DNA of 64,000 nt, taken from Neobacillus rhizophilus (GTDB taxonomy: Bacteria; Bacillota; Bacilli; Bacillales; Cytobacillaceae). This document shows, in pieces, positions 35,708-45,651 of this stretch. Below the pieces are notes generated by a model, which saw only the letters and a program-made list of their open reading frames with translations, did no database searches and was not told the DNA's origin. The position numbers and the translations under genes were made by a program. Position 1 is the stretch's first letter. Each line of letters begins with the position of its first letter. The DNA lies in NCBI RefSeq assembly GCF_018343535.1, contig NZ_JAGYPF010000002.1, positions 336,103 to 400,102 of the forward strand, given 5' to 3'.

Positions 35708-36700
35708 GTGAGATCTGATAATCTACTTAGGCGGGAGCGTCTGCTTCATCCTCTTACAGCGGTAAGTCTAGCACTTGTTATACTTGCTGCATTCGTACCA
35801 ATCTTTGGTGACAGGTTAATGATGAACATTGCCATTATGGCCATGATCTATATCATACTTGGACATTCCTGGAACCTGCTGACAGGATTAGCGGGAATGT
35901 TTTCCATTACTCATGCACTGTTTTTTGGTCTCGGTGTTTACGGAATGTCTATCAGTGTTGCCAAGTTTCACTTACCAATTATTGCAGGTTTACTAGTAGG
36001 GCTCCTTATTAATATCGTCATGTCGGCAATCGTTGGTATGATCGGCTCCAAATTGTCAGGGCTCTACTTTGTAATGGCGCAGGTCGGATTGTCCCAGACA
36101 ATCTATACACTTTCAATCCAGTTATTCCCATTAACTGGCGGGGTAACGGGCTTATCCATGCCACGTGAATATCTGATGGATAAATCTACCTTGTATTGGA
36201 TTGCCTTGATCCTAGCTATTTTAACTACGTTAGCCTTTGCTTTTATAAGAAAAAGCCGTATGGGTACCATGTTTGTTGCTCTAAAGGAAAATCCTGATTT
36301 ATCGCTTTCCCTAGGTTCAAATGTTGGGAAATGGAGAATTATGGCCACCGTTATGAGTGCATCTATGGCCTCTTTAGCCGGTTCGTTTTACGCCTTGTTT
36401 ATGATGTCCAACAATCCCGAGGTATTCAGTATGGTCATTTCTTTAAAAATAATCATAGTGGTGATTGTTGGAGGAATAGGAAGTGTTTGGGGCCCTATCG
36501 TTGGTTCTTCACTTGTCGTGATGGATGAACTGATAAGAGGGATTATGCCAACCACTATGGCGCCGTTTTCAGTTATTATCTACGCTCTTGTATTGATTAT
36601 TATGGCTATTCGTCATCCGGAAGGACTTATCAGCATCGGTCGATCGATAGGTCTTAAATTGGAGGGGAAAAGTATGAAAAAGGTGTCAATTAGTAAATAA
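35708..36700 (+). CDS. Branched-chain-type ABC transporter permease (LivM-like)
   Basis: A 330-residue permease with about nine hydrophobic segments. LGHSWNLLTGLAGMFSITHA is the LivM signature (usually LSLGHAAFF) and FVALKENPDLSLSLGSNV is the conserved cytoplasmic loop. GTG 35708 with GAGGAGG upstream is chosen; the frame is open upstream to 35666 but without a ribosome site. Confidence 0.87.
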   Translation: MRSDNLLRRERLLHPLTAVSLALVILAAFVPIFGDRLMMNIAIMAMIYIILGHSWNLLTGLAGMFSITHALFFGLGVYGMSISVAKFHLPIIAGLLVGLLINIVMSAIVGMIGSKLSGLYFVMAQVGLSQTIYTLSIQLFPLTGGVTGLSMPREYLMDKSTLYWIALILAILTTLAFAFIRKSRMGTMFVALKENPDLSLSLGSNVGKWRIMATVMSASMASLAGSFYALFMMSNNPEVFSMVISLKIIIVVIVGGIGSVWGPIVGSSLVVMDELIRGIMPTTMAPFSVIIYALVLIIMAIRHPEGLISIGRSIGLKLEGKSMKKVSISK

Positions 36701-36724
36701 CTTCGGTTTAAGGGGGAGTTAAAC

Positions 36725-37468
36725 GTGTTTTTCGAAATGAGCAACGTAACAAAAAGCTTTGGCGGCCTTGTTGCCAATAAAGACATTTCTGTTGAAATAG
36801 CAGAGGGGGAAATCGTTGGACTTATTGGTCCAAATGGTGCTGGGAAATCGACCATGTTTAAAACAGTCACCGGCTTCCACATACCTGATAGCGGAAGTAT
36901 TTCCTTCGGTGGCAAAGATATAACTAAATATGAACCTAATAAAATATGCCAAGTTGGCATTTCTTGTACTTTTCAGAAGTCACAGCTATTCTCGGCACTA
37001 ACTTTGGAGGAATCTGTGCTGGTCGGTGCTTATTGCAGGCATAAACGTAAAAGCCAGGCACTGCCCTTGGCCCACCGTATGATTGAATTTGTCGGTCTTG
37101 GGGGTAAAGAAGAGGTAAAAATTTCAAAACTTAATATGTTTGAGCGGAAAAAGGCGGAACTTGCTGCAGCATTGGCTACAGAGCCTAAGTTATTGCTGCT
37201 TGATGAGCTTTTTGCCGGCCTTGTTCCTACAGAAGTAGAACTTATGCTAGAACTTGTAAAAAAAATCAACGAAGAATTTGGCACTGCTCTATTCATTGTT
37301 GAACATGTGCTTAGAGTTATTATGGGAATATGCACAAAGGTATATGTACTTGAGTACGGTCAACTTATCGCCGTCGGCACACCGGAGGAGGTTACTTCCT
37401 CAGAAGTTGTTATTAAAGCCTATTTAGGGGATGATGATTTTTATGCTGCTACAGATATCAAGTCTTAA
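36725..37468 (+). CDS. ABC transporter ATP-binding protein (LivG-like)
   Basis: A 247-residue ATPase. Walker A GPNGAGKS (about 36-43), Q-loop TFQKSQLFSALT, Walker B KLLLLDELFAGLVPTE, switch His VEHVLRVI. The signature region ISKLNMFERKKAELAAALA has KLNMFERK where LivG proteins usually have LSYGQQR, a weakened ABC signature. GTG 36725 follows AAGGGGGAG. It overlaps the next ATPase gene. Confidence 0.85.
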   Translation: MFFEMSNVTKSFGGLVANKDISVEIAEGEIVGLIGPNGAGKSTMFKTVTGFHIPDSGSISFGGKDITKYEPNKICQVGISCTFQKSQLFSALTLEESVLVGAYCRHKRKSQALPLAHRMIEFVGLGGKEEVKISKLNMFERKKAELAAALATEPKLLLLDELFAGLVPTEVELMLELVKKINEEFGTALFIVEHVLRVIMGICTKVYVLEYGQLIAVGTPEEVTSSEVVIKAYLGDDDFYAATDIKS

Positions 37469-38153
37469 TGTCACTTTAAGCGGGCTCAAAATTCTGCAGG
37501 ATGTCAGCCTGCATATCAACGAAGGTGAACTAGTTGTAGTGGTTGGAGCCAATGGCGCAGGGAAATCCACGTTGCTGCGTACGATCACGGGGCTAAATCC
37601 AGCCGAATCAGGTTCCATACAATATATGGGCAAGGAGATTGCCAATCAGTCACCTACCACCCTACCGGCAACTGGTTTATGTATGGTTCCCGAGGGCAGA
37701 CAGCTGTTTCCTGAAATGACAGCTAAAGAGAACCTTTTAATAGGTGCCTATCATTATAGAAAAGATTCTAAGAGAGTAGCAAACAACCTGAAAAAGGTAT
37801 ATGAAATGTTTCCAGTGCTAGAAAAAAACGCAGACCGCATCGCCAGCACCTTTTCAGGTGGGGAACAGCAGATGATTAGTATCGGCAGGGGACTGATGAG
37901 TGAACCGAAAATCCTAATGATTGATGAATTATCACTTGGCCTTGCCCCTATGGTTACTGAAGCCTTGTTTAAAACGATTAAGGAACTAAATCGCTCTGGA
38001 ATTAGCATCATGCTAATTGAGCAGAATGCACGACAGGCACTTAAAATTGCTGACAGAGCTTATGTAATGGAGAGTGGAAGAATCGTTATGGAAGGTTCCG
38101 GCGAGGAGCTTCTAAACGACGACCACGTACGTGTCGCTTATCTTGGACTCTAA
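37443..38153 (+). CDS. ABC transporter ATP-binding protein (LivF-like)
   Basis: A 236-residue ATPase. Walker A GANGAGKS, LivF-type VPEGRQLFPEMTAKENL, signature FSGGEQQMISIGRGL, Walker B ILMIDELSLGLAP, switch His replaced in the usual LivF way by IEQNARQAL. Several ATGs occur (37431, 37434, 37443); 37443 fits the usual LivF start (LLQISSLNV). It overlaps livG by 26 bp. Confidence 0.87.
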   Translation: MLLQISSLNVTLSGLKILQDVSLHINEGELVVVVGANGAGKSTLLRTITGLNPAESGSIQYMGKEIANQSPTTLPATGLCMVPEGRQLFPEMTAKENLLIGAYHYRKDSKRVANNLKKVYEMFPVLEKNADRIASTFSGGEQQMISIGRGLMSEPKILMIDELSLGLAPMVTEALFKTIKELNRSGISIMLIEQNARQALKIADRAYVMESGRIVMEGSGEELLNDDHVRVAYLGL

Positions 38154-38181
38154 AAATTCAGCGAAGTAAGGAGGCTCCTAT

Positions 38182-39204
38182 ATGCAGTATGAAATAACAA
38201 CAAAACAACCCCTTCTTGATAAGAAGGGACATCTTACTGAAAAGGGCTGGGCTCGTGAACTGTTACTAGAATATAACAGGCAAAATATCACTGCTCCTGC
38301 TGATAGTATTAAAGAATGGGATTACTATTATACTGGAAATGAATCCTATGGTGTGGCTTTTTCTATGGCTAATTTAGGAGCAATTAGGGCTTTGTCTGTC
38401 CATTTTCTTGACTTTGAAAATAACAAACAGTATATGAATATAGCAACCTGCCCATTATTAGAAAACGATTCACATAAAATGCCTCTAGACAGTCTAGGCG
38501 ATGCTTCATTTGAAAGTGAAAATGCACGCTGCCATTATATCCGAACTCCGGAAAGTCATCAGATTGAAGCTAAATTTGAAGATTTTACAAATGGCTTGAC
38601 GTTAGAAGCTAATCTTACTCTGACTATTCCAAAGACAGAGTCCATGGTCATAGTCGTTCCATTTGATGAGGATCCGACCATGTTCTATTACAACCAGAAG
38701 ATAAATTGTCTACATCCGGAAGGATCCGTGAAAATTGGAGATAAAGAATATCATTTTTCATCAGAGAATGCCTTTTCTGTACTAGATTGGGGTAGAGGCG
38801 TCTGGCCGAAAGCCAATACTTGGTATTGGGGGAGCGGAAGCGGCCGAGTAAACGGAGTCGATTTTGGCTTTAATATTGGTTATGGTTTTGGAAATACTTC
38901 CGCTGCGTCAGAGAATCTCCTTATATACGATGGAAAGGTTCATAAACTTGATCAAATAGAATTTCACATTCCAGAGAGTTCATTTTTGGAGCCATGGACG
39001 TTTACTTCTTCTGATGGAAGATTTGAAATGAACTTTATACCGGTTCTTGATCGCCACTCTTGTGGTTCACGCGGTAAATTCCAGTCAGACCAACATCAGG
39101 TATTCGGAAAATTCAGCGGCAGAGCTATTCTGGATGACGGCACTGTAATTGAACTATCGGATTTCATGGGCTTTGCGGAGAAAGTTGTCAATTCCTATTT
39201 GTAA
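38182..39204 (+). CDS. DUF2804 family protein, copy 1
   Basis: A 340-residue soluble protein of the DUF2804 family. Conserved landmarks are LLDKKGHLTEKGWAREL, IKEWDYYYTGNESYG, DEDPTMFYYNQKINCL, FSVLDWGRGVWPKANTWYWG, FGFNIGYGFGN and LSDFMGFAEKV. The motif-rich beta-type sequence recalls lipid- or terpenoid-binding or hydratase-like folds, but no biochemical role is known to me. ATG follows AAGGAGG. It lies directly behind the ABC transporter genes and may act on the imported compound. A close paralogue (about 70% identical by eye) is at 43498. Confidence 0.85.
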   Translation: MQYEITTKQPLLDKKGHLTEKGWARELLLEYNRQNITAPADSIKEWDYYYTGNESYGVAFSMANLGAIRALSVHFLDFENNKQYMNIATCPLLENDSHKMPLDSLGDASFESENARCHYIRTPESHQIEAKFEDFTNGLTLEANLTLTIPKTESMVIVVPFDEDPTMFYYNQKINCLHPEGSVKIGDKEYHFSSENAFSVLDWGRGVWPKANTWYWGSGSGRVNGVDFGFNIGYGFGNTSAASENLLIYDGKVHKLDQIEFHIPESSFLEPWTFTSSDGRFEMNFIPVLDRHSCGSRGKFQSDQHQVFGKFSGRAILDDGTVIELSDFMGFAEKVVNSYL

Positions 39205-39240
39205 TTCAAAAATTTTATATGGATGGAGAGACGAACCGCT

Positions 39241-39818
39241 ATGATTAATCTCAACCAACGGATTTTGCCTGCTGTCCGTAAGATGAAGGATTTGGAAAAA
39301 CTTATTAAGATGTCCTATGAATATATAGTAGTCTTGGATATCCATATAAGCCAAGTTAAATCAATTGTAGAGCTCACGAAAGCCCATGGGAAGAAACCAT
39401 TGCTTCATGTAGACTTAATTGAAGGATTGAAAAATGATGAGTATGCTGCTGAGTATTTATGTCAAGTCGTTAAACCGGCAGGATTAATATCAACAAGGGC
39501 CGGTGTTATCACAAAGACAAAACAGAATGGATTACTTGCCATTCAACGAATGTTTTTGCTTGATACCAATGCACTTGAGAAAAGCTACGCACTTCTTAAA
39601 AGAACGCAGCCTGATTTCATTGAGGTCCTGCCTGGTATCATGCCGCATATCATTACAGAGGTGAATGAACGTACGGGGATTCCGATATTCGCTGGGGGTT
39701 TGATTCGCTCAATAAATGATGTGGAACTGGCATTAAATGCGGGAGCATCTGCGGTAACGACTTCAAAAGCAGAGTTGTGGAAGCATTTTGAGCAAATCCC
39801 GGATGATGTAATACAGCC

Positions 39819-39822
<4 letters not shown>
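39241..39822 (+). CDS. glpP: Glycerol-3-phosphate responsive antiterminator GlpP
   Basis: A 193-residue GlpP. Typical segments are NQRILPAVRKMKDLEKLI, HVDLIEGLKNDEYAAEYL, PAGLISTRAGVITKTKQNGL, RMFLLDTNALEKSY, PDFIEVLPGIMPHII and IFAGGLIRSINDVELAL. With glycerol 3-phosphate bound, GlpP prevents termination in the leaders of glp mRNAs and stabilises glpD mRNA. ATG 39241 is preferred (GGAGAG upstream); 39223 is an alternative. It overlaps the glpK remnant by 4 bp, the normal glpP-glpK junction. Candidate target leaders occur at 40245 and 44612. Confidence 0.92.
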
Positions 39823-40162
<340 letters not shown>

Positions 40163-40242
40163 TGATGTTTAAAAATGATAGTACTTTAGTGAACCAAGTC
40201 ACCGTTAAATAATGTAGAAAAGTTCATATGTTGGTAGGAGAT

Positions 40243-40318
40243 TAGGAGAAACCACAGACTACTCGTTGCGCCTTTAGCAAAGCGAGGGTGTTTGTGTGTT
40301 TTTTTTTTGACTTCTTTA
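40243..40318 (+). promoter_or_regulatory. GlpP-type leader/terminator upstream of glpD
   Basis: GGAGAAACCACAGACTACTC, a GC-containing arm (TTGCGCC ... CAAAGCGAG), then GTGTTTGTGTG and eleven Ts. The layout is an imperfect terminator stem in the leader of glpD, where GlpP is known to act in Bacillus. The start GGAGAAnCCACA is repeated at 44609. Confidence 0.6.
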
Positions 40319-40339
40319 GAGGAAAGGTTGGGATTCTTT

Positions 40340-42004
40340 ATGCAACATGTATTTTCTGCTTTAAGTCGTAAAGATCATCTAAAAAGAATGACTGTTGAGG
40401 ATTATGATGTACTCGTTATTGGTGGAGGAATTACAGGAGCGGGAATAGCGCTGGATGCCCAAACTCGTGGGATGAAAACGGCGTTAATTGAAATGCAGGA
40501 TTATGCGGCGGGCACATCAAGCCGATCAACAAAGCTTGTCCACGGAGGACTGCGGTACTTAAAGCAGTTCGAGGTGCGGATGGTTGCTAAGGTTGGGAAA
40601 GAGCGGGCAGTGGTCTACGAGAATGGTCCGCATGTAACGGTTCCGGAATGGATGTTACTGCCGCTCTATAAAGATGGGACGTTCGGTGTGGCCACGACGT
40701 CATTTGGATTAAGGGTATACGATCGACTTGCTGGAGTTAAACGCGATGAACGGCGAAAGATGCTTAGTCTTGAGGAAACTCTCGAAAAAGAGCCGCTATT
40801 GAAAAGGCATGGTCTGAAGGGAGGCGGATATTATGTGGAATATCGGACGGATGATGCCCGACTGACGATCGAGGTGTTAAAGAAAGCGGCTGAAACAGGG
40901 GTTAATGCAGTAAACTATGCGAAGGCTGAGGAATTTATTTATGAAGCTGGTAAGCTTGTAGGTGTGAAGGTAAGAGATGCGATGGATGGAGAGCTTTATA
41001 CGATTAAGGCGCGAAAGATAGTGAATGCAACTGGGCCATGGGTAGATAATCTGCGTAAACTCGATCAATCATTGCAGGGTAAAAAGTTACGACTTACTAA
41101 GGGCGTCCATCTTGTATTTGACGGAAATAGGTTTCCGTTACGGCAATCGGTATATTTCGATACCTCGGATGGGCGGATGGTGTTCGCCATTCCACGGGAT
41201 GGTAAAACGTATGTTGGTACAACAGACACCGATTACACTGGTGACATAGCCAATCCACGAATGACAATCCAAGACGAGAAATATTTAGTGGATGTAAGCA
41301 ATTATATGTTTCCAGAATTAAAGCTGACGGTTAGTGACGTGGAATCAAGTTGGGCAGGGCTGCGGCCGCTAATTTACGAGGAGAACAAAGCGCCATCGGA
41401 AGTTTCACGGAAGGACGAAATAATCTGCTCGGCCTCCGGTATGATTACAATAGCAGGTGGAAAACTGACTGGGTATCGAAAGATGGCCGAGACGGTAACG
41501 GATCTTCTCGATAGGGAACTAAGATCCGCTGGACATGGACCATTCGCTCCATGCTCAACACTGACGTTACCGATTTCTGGTGGTGATGTGGGAGGAGCGG
41601 CGAAGTTCCCAGAGTTTGTACGTCTCATGATAGAGCGGGGAGAACGGCTTGGTTTAACTAGAAAGGCAGCTGAAACGCTGACTTGCCGATATGGTACGAA
41701 TGTTACGTCGGTTTATGATCATGTGATCGAGTATATTAGGGGTGGTGAACAGTATGGTCTTCCAGCAGATGTATACGCTGCCCTTATATATGGGATTGAG
41801 GAGGAAATGGTGGTTAAGCCTATCGATTTCTTCATCCGTCGAACAGGAGCTGTGCTCTTCAACACTAACTGGGTGGAGCAATGGAAACAAGGTGTCATTT
41901 CTGTTATGGCTGATAACTTAGGATATAGTGATAAACAGGTTGAAGAGTACACGAGGGAGTTGAATGTGGAGCTTAGTGGAGCGGTTGAACCAGTTGGGGT
42001 TTAA
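40340..42004 (+). CDS. glpD: Aerobic glycerol-3-phosphate dehydrogenase
   Basis: A 554-residue FAD enzyme. The dinucleotide fold is [20 protein letters not shown] (about 19-38), followed by [19 protein letters not shown] and LRLTKGVHLVFDGNRFPL. The C-terminal cap domain includes ESSWAGLRPLIYEEN. It oxidises glycerol 3-phosphate to dihydroxyacetone phosphate and feeds electrons to quinone at the membrane. ATG 40340 is chosen after GAGGAAAGG; the frame extends to 40292 inside the leader. A diverged N-terminal fragment is found at 44.8 kb. Confidence 0.93.
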   Translation: MQHVFSALSRKDHLKRMTVEDYDVLVIGGGITGAGIALDAQTRGMKTALIEMQDYAAGTSSRSTKLVHGGLRYLKQFEVRMVAKVGKERAVVYENGPHVTVPEWMLLPLYKDGTFGVATTSFGLRVYDRLAGVKRDERRKMLSLEETLEKEPLLKRHGLKGGGYYVEYRTDDARLTIEVLKKAAETGVNAVNYAKAEEFIYEAGKLVGVKVRDAMDGELYTIKARKIVNATGPWVDNLRKLDQSLQGKKLRLTKGVHLVFDGNRFPLRQSVYFDTSDGRMVFAIPRDGKTYVGTTDTDYTGDIANPRMTIQDEKYLVDVSNYMFPELKLTVSDVESSWAGLRPLIYEENKAPSEVSRKDEIICSASGMITIAGGKLTGYRKMAETVTDLLDRELRSAGHGPFAPCSTLTLPISGGDVGGAAKFPEFVRLMIERGERLGLTRKAAETLTCRYGTNVTSVYDHVIEYIRGGEQYGLPADVYAALIYGIEEEMVVKPIDFFIRRTGAVLFNTNWVEQWKQGVISVMADNLGYSDKQVEEYTRELNVELSGAVEPVGV

Positions 42005-42029
42005 AAAAGAACCAGAGGGACTGTTCTGT

Positions 42030-42134
42030 TGGCTAGTCGACGGTGCCATTGTTGGATCTAGTTTAAAAGTATCCAGCGATCCGTTATCAGCTGTTAGTTT
42101 GGAAAAAGTGAAGAGTTTAGTAGAAAGCATTTAA
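42030..42134 (+). pseudogene. BtpA/SgcQ-family C-terminal scrap
   Basis: WLVDGAIVGSSLKVSSDPLS followed by AVSLEKVKSLVESI and stop. DG-x-IVGSSLKV and the V-x-x-E+V+-x-V end are the standard C-terminus of BtpA/SgcQ TIM-barrel proteins. Nothing upstream of it survives. A worn REP-like stretch (GAGGGACTGTTCT) precedes it. Confidence 0.55.
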
Positions 42135-42155
42135 TAGGGAGGACTGTTATTACAT

Positions 42156-43325
42156 ATGTTACCGATGAAATTAGCAGGAGAATACCTTGTTTTTGGGGAA
42201 AATTCATTAGAATATTTGACGCAGTTACAAGGAAGTCAGAAAAGAGCACTGATTGTCATTGGTGGCGAATCGATTAAGAAGACCGGCTATTTACCTAAGA
42301 TTGAGGCTTATTTAAAGGAAGCAAATTTTAGTTTTGATTATTTTACCGGTGTAGAGCCTGACCCATCCTTCTATACGGTGCAAAAAGGGGCTCAAAAATT
42401 GTTGGCGTTTCAACCTGACTGGATTATTGCGGTTGGCGGCGGTTCTGTTATGGATGCAGCCAAGGCAATGTGGATATTTTACGAATATCCAGAATATAAA
42501 ACGCTGGCAGATATTTGTCCGCCTAATCAAATCCCGCCTTTACGTAAAAAAGCGAAAATGTGTTGTATCCCAACAACTAGTGGATCTGGCAGTGAGGTTA
42601 CCCGTTCTTTTGTCATTACGGATACAGAAACACATATTAAACACGGCATACGCGGTATGGACCTGATACCGGATATCGCGATTTTAGAGCCAGGGATTAC
42701 CGCATCTGTTCCTCCGGCCTTTACTGCAGCTACGGGAATGGACGTATTAACCCATGCTTTGGAGGCGCTTGTATCCAGTCGGGCTCATATCGTAGCGGAT
42801 GCGTTGGCAGAAAAAGCAGCACTGGATGTATTTGAGTATTTACCACAGGCATACCGCGAGGGAAGTAATTTAGAAGCACGTGAGAAATTACTTCTTGCCT
42901 CTTGTTTTGCTGGTATGGCTTTTACGAATGTCTCGTTAGGGATTGTTCACAGTATCGCACATGCCGTTGGAGGGAAATTTGGTGTTCCGCATGGTTTGGC
43001 AAATGCCATTATCCTCCCGTTTGTAATAGAATTCAATTCACAGGATATTAAGGCTAAAAGTATTTATAAGAGTTTTGCTGCAAAAGTTGGAGCTGAAAAT
43101 TTAGCAGACGCTGTTCGGGTATTAAATGAAAAACTTGATATCCCTCGGAATCTTAAACCAGTGATTCATCAAGATGATTATTTTACTGCTGCCATTCCAG
43201 AGCTTGCCGAATTAGCAAGTAAAGATGGGTGCACGAAAACGAATCCTTTGATTCCAACTGTTGAGGAATTTAAGGAGATTATTGAACAAATCTATTTTGG
43301 TGTAAAAGTAGGTAGTCAATCATAA
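42156..43325 (+). CDS. Iron-containing alcohol dehydrogenase
   Basis: A 389-residue group III Fe-ADH. The NAD-binding GGGSVMDAAKAM lies near residue 94 and the cofactor loop IPTTSGSGSEVT near 139. Metal ligands are expected at D195 region (TGMDVLTHALEAL) and two histidines (VHSIAHAVGG and GVPHGLANA). Group members include butanol, lactaldehyde and 1,3-propanediol dehydrogenases. ATG 42156 follows AGGGAGGACTG. It stands between the scraps of a BtpA-like and a TrpA-like gene, so it is the survivor of a broken catabolic operon. Confidence 0.9.
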   Translation: MLPMKLAGEYLVFGENSLEYLTQLQGSQKRALIVIGGESIKKTGYLPKIEAYLKEANFSFDYFTGVEPDPSFYTVQKGAQKLLAFQPDWIIAVGGGSVMDAAKAMWIFYEYPEYKTLADICPPNQIPPLRKKAKMCCIPTTSGSGSEVTRSFVITDTETHIKHGIRGMDLIPDIAILEPGITASVPPAFTAATGMDVLTHALEALVSSRAHIVADALAEKAALDVFEYLPQAYREGSNLEAREKLLLASCFAGMAFTNVSLGIVHSIAHAVGGKFGVPHGLANAIILPFVIEFNSQDIKAKSIYKSFAAKVGAENLADAVRVLNEKLDIPRNLKPVIHQDDYFTAAIPELAELASKDGCTKTNPLIPTVEEFKEIIEQIYFGVKVGSQS

Positions 43326-43384
43326 CAAAAGCAATTTGCTAATTGTCGAACAGCTATCCTTCCATTTAAAAAACACTGGAAACC

Positions 43385-43483
43385 GTGGATTTTTATGTGG
43401 AAGGCGGCTGCAATATTATTGAAGTGGATATTCCTGCCGATAATCCTTTTTTAGATAACGAGTTTATTGGTGGGAGAAGATAA
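43385..43483 (+). pseudogene. Tryptophan-synthase-alpha-like N-terminal scrap
   Basis: DFYVEGGCNIIEVDIPADNP then FLDNEFIGGRR and stop. GGCxIIEVDIPAxxPFLxNExIxGR is the beginning of TrpA-like TIM-barrel proteins found in small catabolic operons with BtpA proteins. Only 33 codons are left. Confidence 0.5.
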
Positions 43484-43497
43484 AGGGGGCTTGACAA

Positions 43498-44517
43498 ATG
43501 CAAAATGAGCTTACTTTCAAACATCCTCTCCTTGATGAGAAGGGACATGTCATTGAGTCCGGCTGGGCTCATGATCTTATATTGGAATACAATAGGGAAA
43601 ATATCAATGCCCCTATCGATAATATCAAGGAATGGGATTATTACTATGTGGGAAATAAAAGCTATGGATTCAGCTTTTCCATTGCCAATATAGGAACGCT
43701 AAGGGCGCTATCAGTAAAATTTATGGACTTTAAAAACAAGAAATATTATATAAAAAATTCTTTCTTCCCAATGGTAGAAGAAAAATATGAGATGCCCTTA
43801 GACAGTCAAGGTAATGTTGAATTTGAAAGTGAAAATGCACGGTGCCGTTATATTCGTTCACCGGAAACCCATTGTATTGAGGTTAAATTTGAAAATTTTA
43901 AGGATGGATTAGATATAGAAGGGAATATCACTCTCACTATTCCAGAAACAGAGTCTATGGTGATTGTCGTTCCGTTTGATGAAGATCCAACCATGTTTTA
44001 TTACAATCAAAAAATTAATTGTTTGCATCCAGAAGGTACAGTAAAAATAGGTGATAAAGAGTATCATTTATCATCAGATGATTCTTTTGCAGTTCTGGAT
44101 TGGGGAAGAGGAGTATGGCCTGAAACTAGTACTTGGTACTGGGGCAGTGGAAGTGGCTGTATAAATGGTGTGGATTTTGGTTTCAATATTGGCTACGGAT
44201 TTGGAAATACTTCCGCCGCATCTGAGAATCTACTTATCTATGATGGAAAGGCGCACAAACTTGATCAGGTAGAATTTCATATTCCTGAGAGCTCATACAC
44301 AGAGCCATGGACTATCTCATCCTCCGATGGAAGATTTGAGATGGATTTTATACCGGTACTGGATCGTCATTCTGATACTCCAAGGGACAAATATCGGTCA
44401 AATCAGCATCAGGTTTTCGGAAAATTTAGTGGAAAAGCTGTTCTGGATGATGGCACTGTACTAGAGCTGTCCGATTTCATGGGATTTGCAGAGAAGGTTG
44501 TTAATTCCCTTTTGTAA
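43498..44517 (+). CDS. DUF2804 family protein, copy 2
   Basis: A 339-residue paralogue of the protein at 38182, colinear throughout. Shared landmarks include IKEWDYYYVGNKSYG, DEDPTMFYYNQKINCLHPEG, DWGRGVWPE-STWYWGSGSG, FGFNIGYGFGNTSAASENLL and LSDFMGFAEKVVNS. The two differ mainly near residues 70-100 and at RHSDTPRDKYRSN. ATG follows AAAGGGGGC. It keeps a clean frame, so both copies are probably in use. Function unknown. Confidence 0.85.
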   Translation: MQNELTFKHPLLDEKGHVIESGWAHDLILEYNRENINAPIDNIKEWDYYYVGNKSYGFSFSIANIGTLRALSVKFMDFKNKKYYIKNSFFPMVEEKYEMPLDSQGNVEFESENARCRYIRSPETHCIEVKFENFKDGLDIEGNITLTIPETESMVIVVPFDEDPTMFYYNQKINCLHPEGTVKIGDKEYHLSSDDSFAVLDWGRGVWPETSTWYWGSGSGCINGVDFGFNIGYGFGNTSAASENLLIYDGKAHKLDQVEFHIPESSYTEPWTISSSDGRFEMDFIPVLDRHSDTPRDKYRSNQHQVFGKFSGKAVLDDGTVLELSDFMGFAEKVVNSLL

Positions 44518-44611
44518 TAGTAGGTGGAAATAAATGCATGAATTTTCCCATGTTGAAAATTAACTAAAGTATGTAAATTTGATTTAACAAGTTAATATTT
44601 TTGGTTGGGAT

Positions 44612-44672
44612 CGGAGAACCACAAATACAAATGTTAGATAAAACATGGATTATTTGTGGTTTTTTTCTATTT
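44612..44672 (+). promoter_or_regulatory. GlpP-type leader terminator before glpD remnant
   Basis: GAACCACAAATA pairs with TATTTGTGGTT, with an inner ATGTT/AACAT hairpin, followed by seven Ts. It starts with GGAGAACCACA, as the leader of the intact glpD does. The leader is well preserved although its gene is truncated. Confidence 0.65.
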
Positions 44673-44762
44673 TGTTTTAAGAAATGATAATACTAGAAGG
44701 AAGTAGATACGACGTCAACTACATCAAGCATAAATGTGCACAAACTGTAACAAAATTTCAAA

Positions 44763-45041
44763 ATGAAATTTTACGATTTACTTGTAATCGGTGGAGGTAT
44801 TACTGGAGCGAGAATTTCCTTGGATGCTACAAAACGCGACTTAAAAACAGGGTTAGTGGGAGATGCAAGATTTTTTGCTACTGGCACATCAAGTCGTTCA
44901 ACAAAACTAGTCCACGGGGGCTTGCAATATTTAAAACAATTCGAAGGCGGTCTTGTCGCTGAAGTCGGGAAAGAACGTAAGATTGTTTATGAAAATGCGC
45001 CACATGTAACAACACCGGAATGGATGACGCTCCCCTTATAA
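44763..45041 (+). pseudogene. glpD: Truncated glpD, N-terminal 90 codons
   Basis: [40 protein letters not shown] and [13 protein letters not shown] match residues 20-115 of the intact GlpD, but the DNA is clearly diverged (not a recent copy). At 45040 it is joined directly to an internal fetB segment, which ends the frame. Confidence 0.85.
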
Positions 45042-45420
45042 TGATTGGCAATGGAATGGTGCTGGCCATCCTGTTTCTTAATCGGTTTATTGCGGAGACC
45101 GAGTCCCATCAGGACCAGACAGAACTGATCCTATCTCTTGGAGGAACACCTAAACAGGCCGTCCACACCCAGTTGATGACCTCCATCAAAGCAAGTATGA
45201 TTCCGACCATTGAGAGTCAAAAAACGATGGGCTGGTTCAGCTTCCTGGAATGATGAGCGGCCAAATTATTGCAGGTGCGAGCCCTGTTCAGGCAGTTCAA
45301 TTCCAGTTGCTCGTGCTGTTCCTGCTTTTAACGACAGCATCCATCACAAGTATCATGCTTGGGTTCTTATCTTACCCAACGATATTTAACAAACGCATGC
45401 AGATAGTGAGAGGTAAATAA
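45041..45420 (+). pseudogene. fetB: Truncated fetB copy 2, C-terminal half
   Basis: It corresponds to 31424-31799 at very high identity (MIGNGMVLAILFLNRFIAET to the terminal VRGK), with a one-base loss near 45233 (MGWFSFLE instead of IGLVQLPG) that breaks the frame. It is fused to the glpD remnant. Clearly non-functional. Confidence 0.88.
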
Positions 45421-45432
45421 AAATGGGATGAA

Positions 45433-45495
45433 TGATGCACGGGGACGGTTCTGCTGCCTCACTTTGTGAGGAGGAAGAACCGTCCCTGTGTGAAC
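45433..45495. repeat. Paired inverted REP units
   Basis: GATGCACGGGGACGGTTCTG ... AGAACCGTCCCTGTG, two GGGGACGGTTCT units facing each other across about 30 bases, immediately after the fetB fragment. Confidence 0.75.
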
Positions 45496-45651
45496 ACATG
45501 GTGCCACTGTCACTGCCCGAATTTTGTCGAAAATTGATAGATTTATATGTGTGAGTAGAGTGTTAAAATAGAGTTGCAACTGAATATTGTTAGGGTGGCT
45601 TGGTTGTCGATCTTCTGTTCCTGCATTTATTGGGGAAGGGAGGTGATAATC

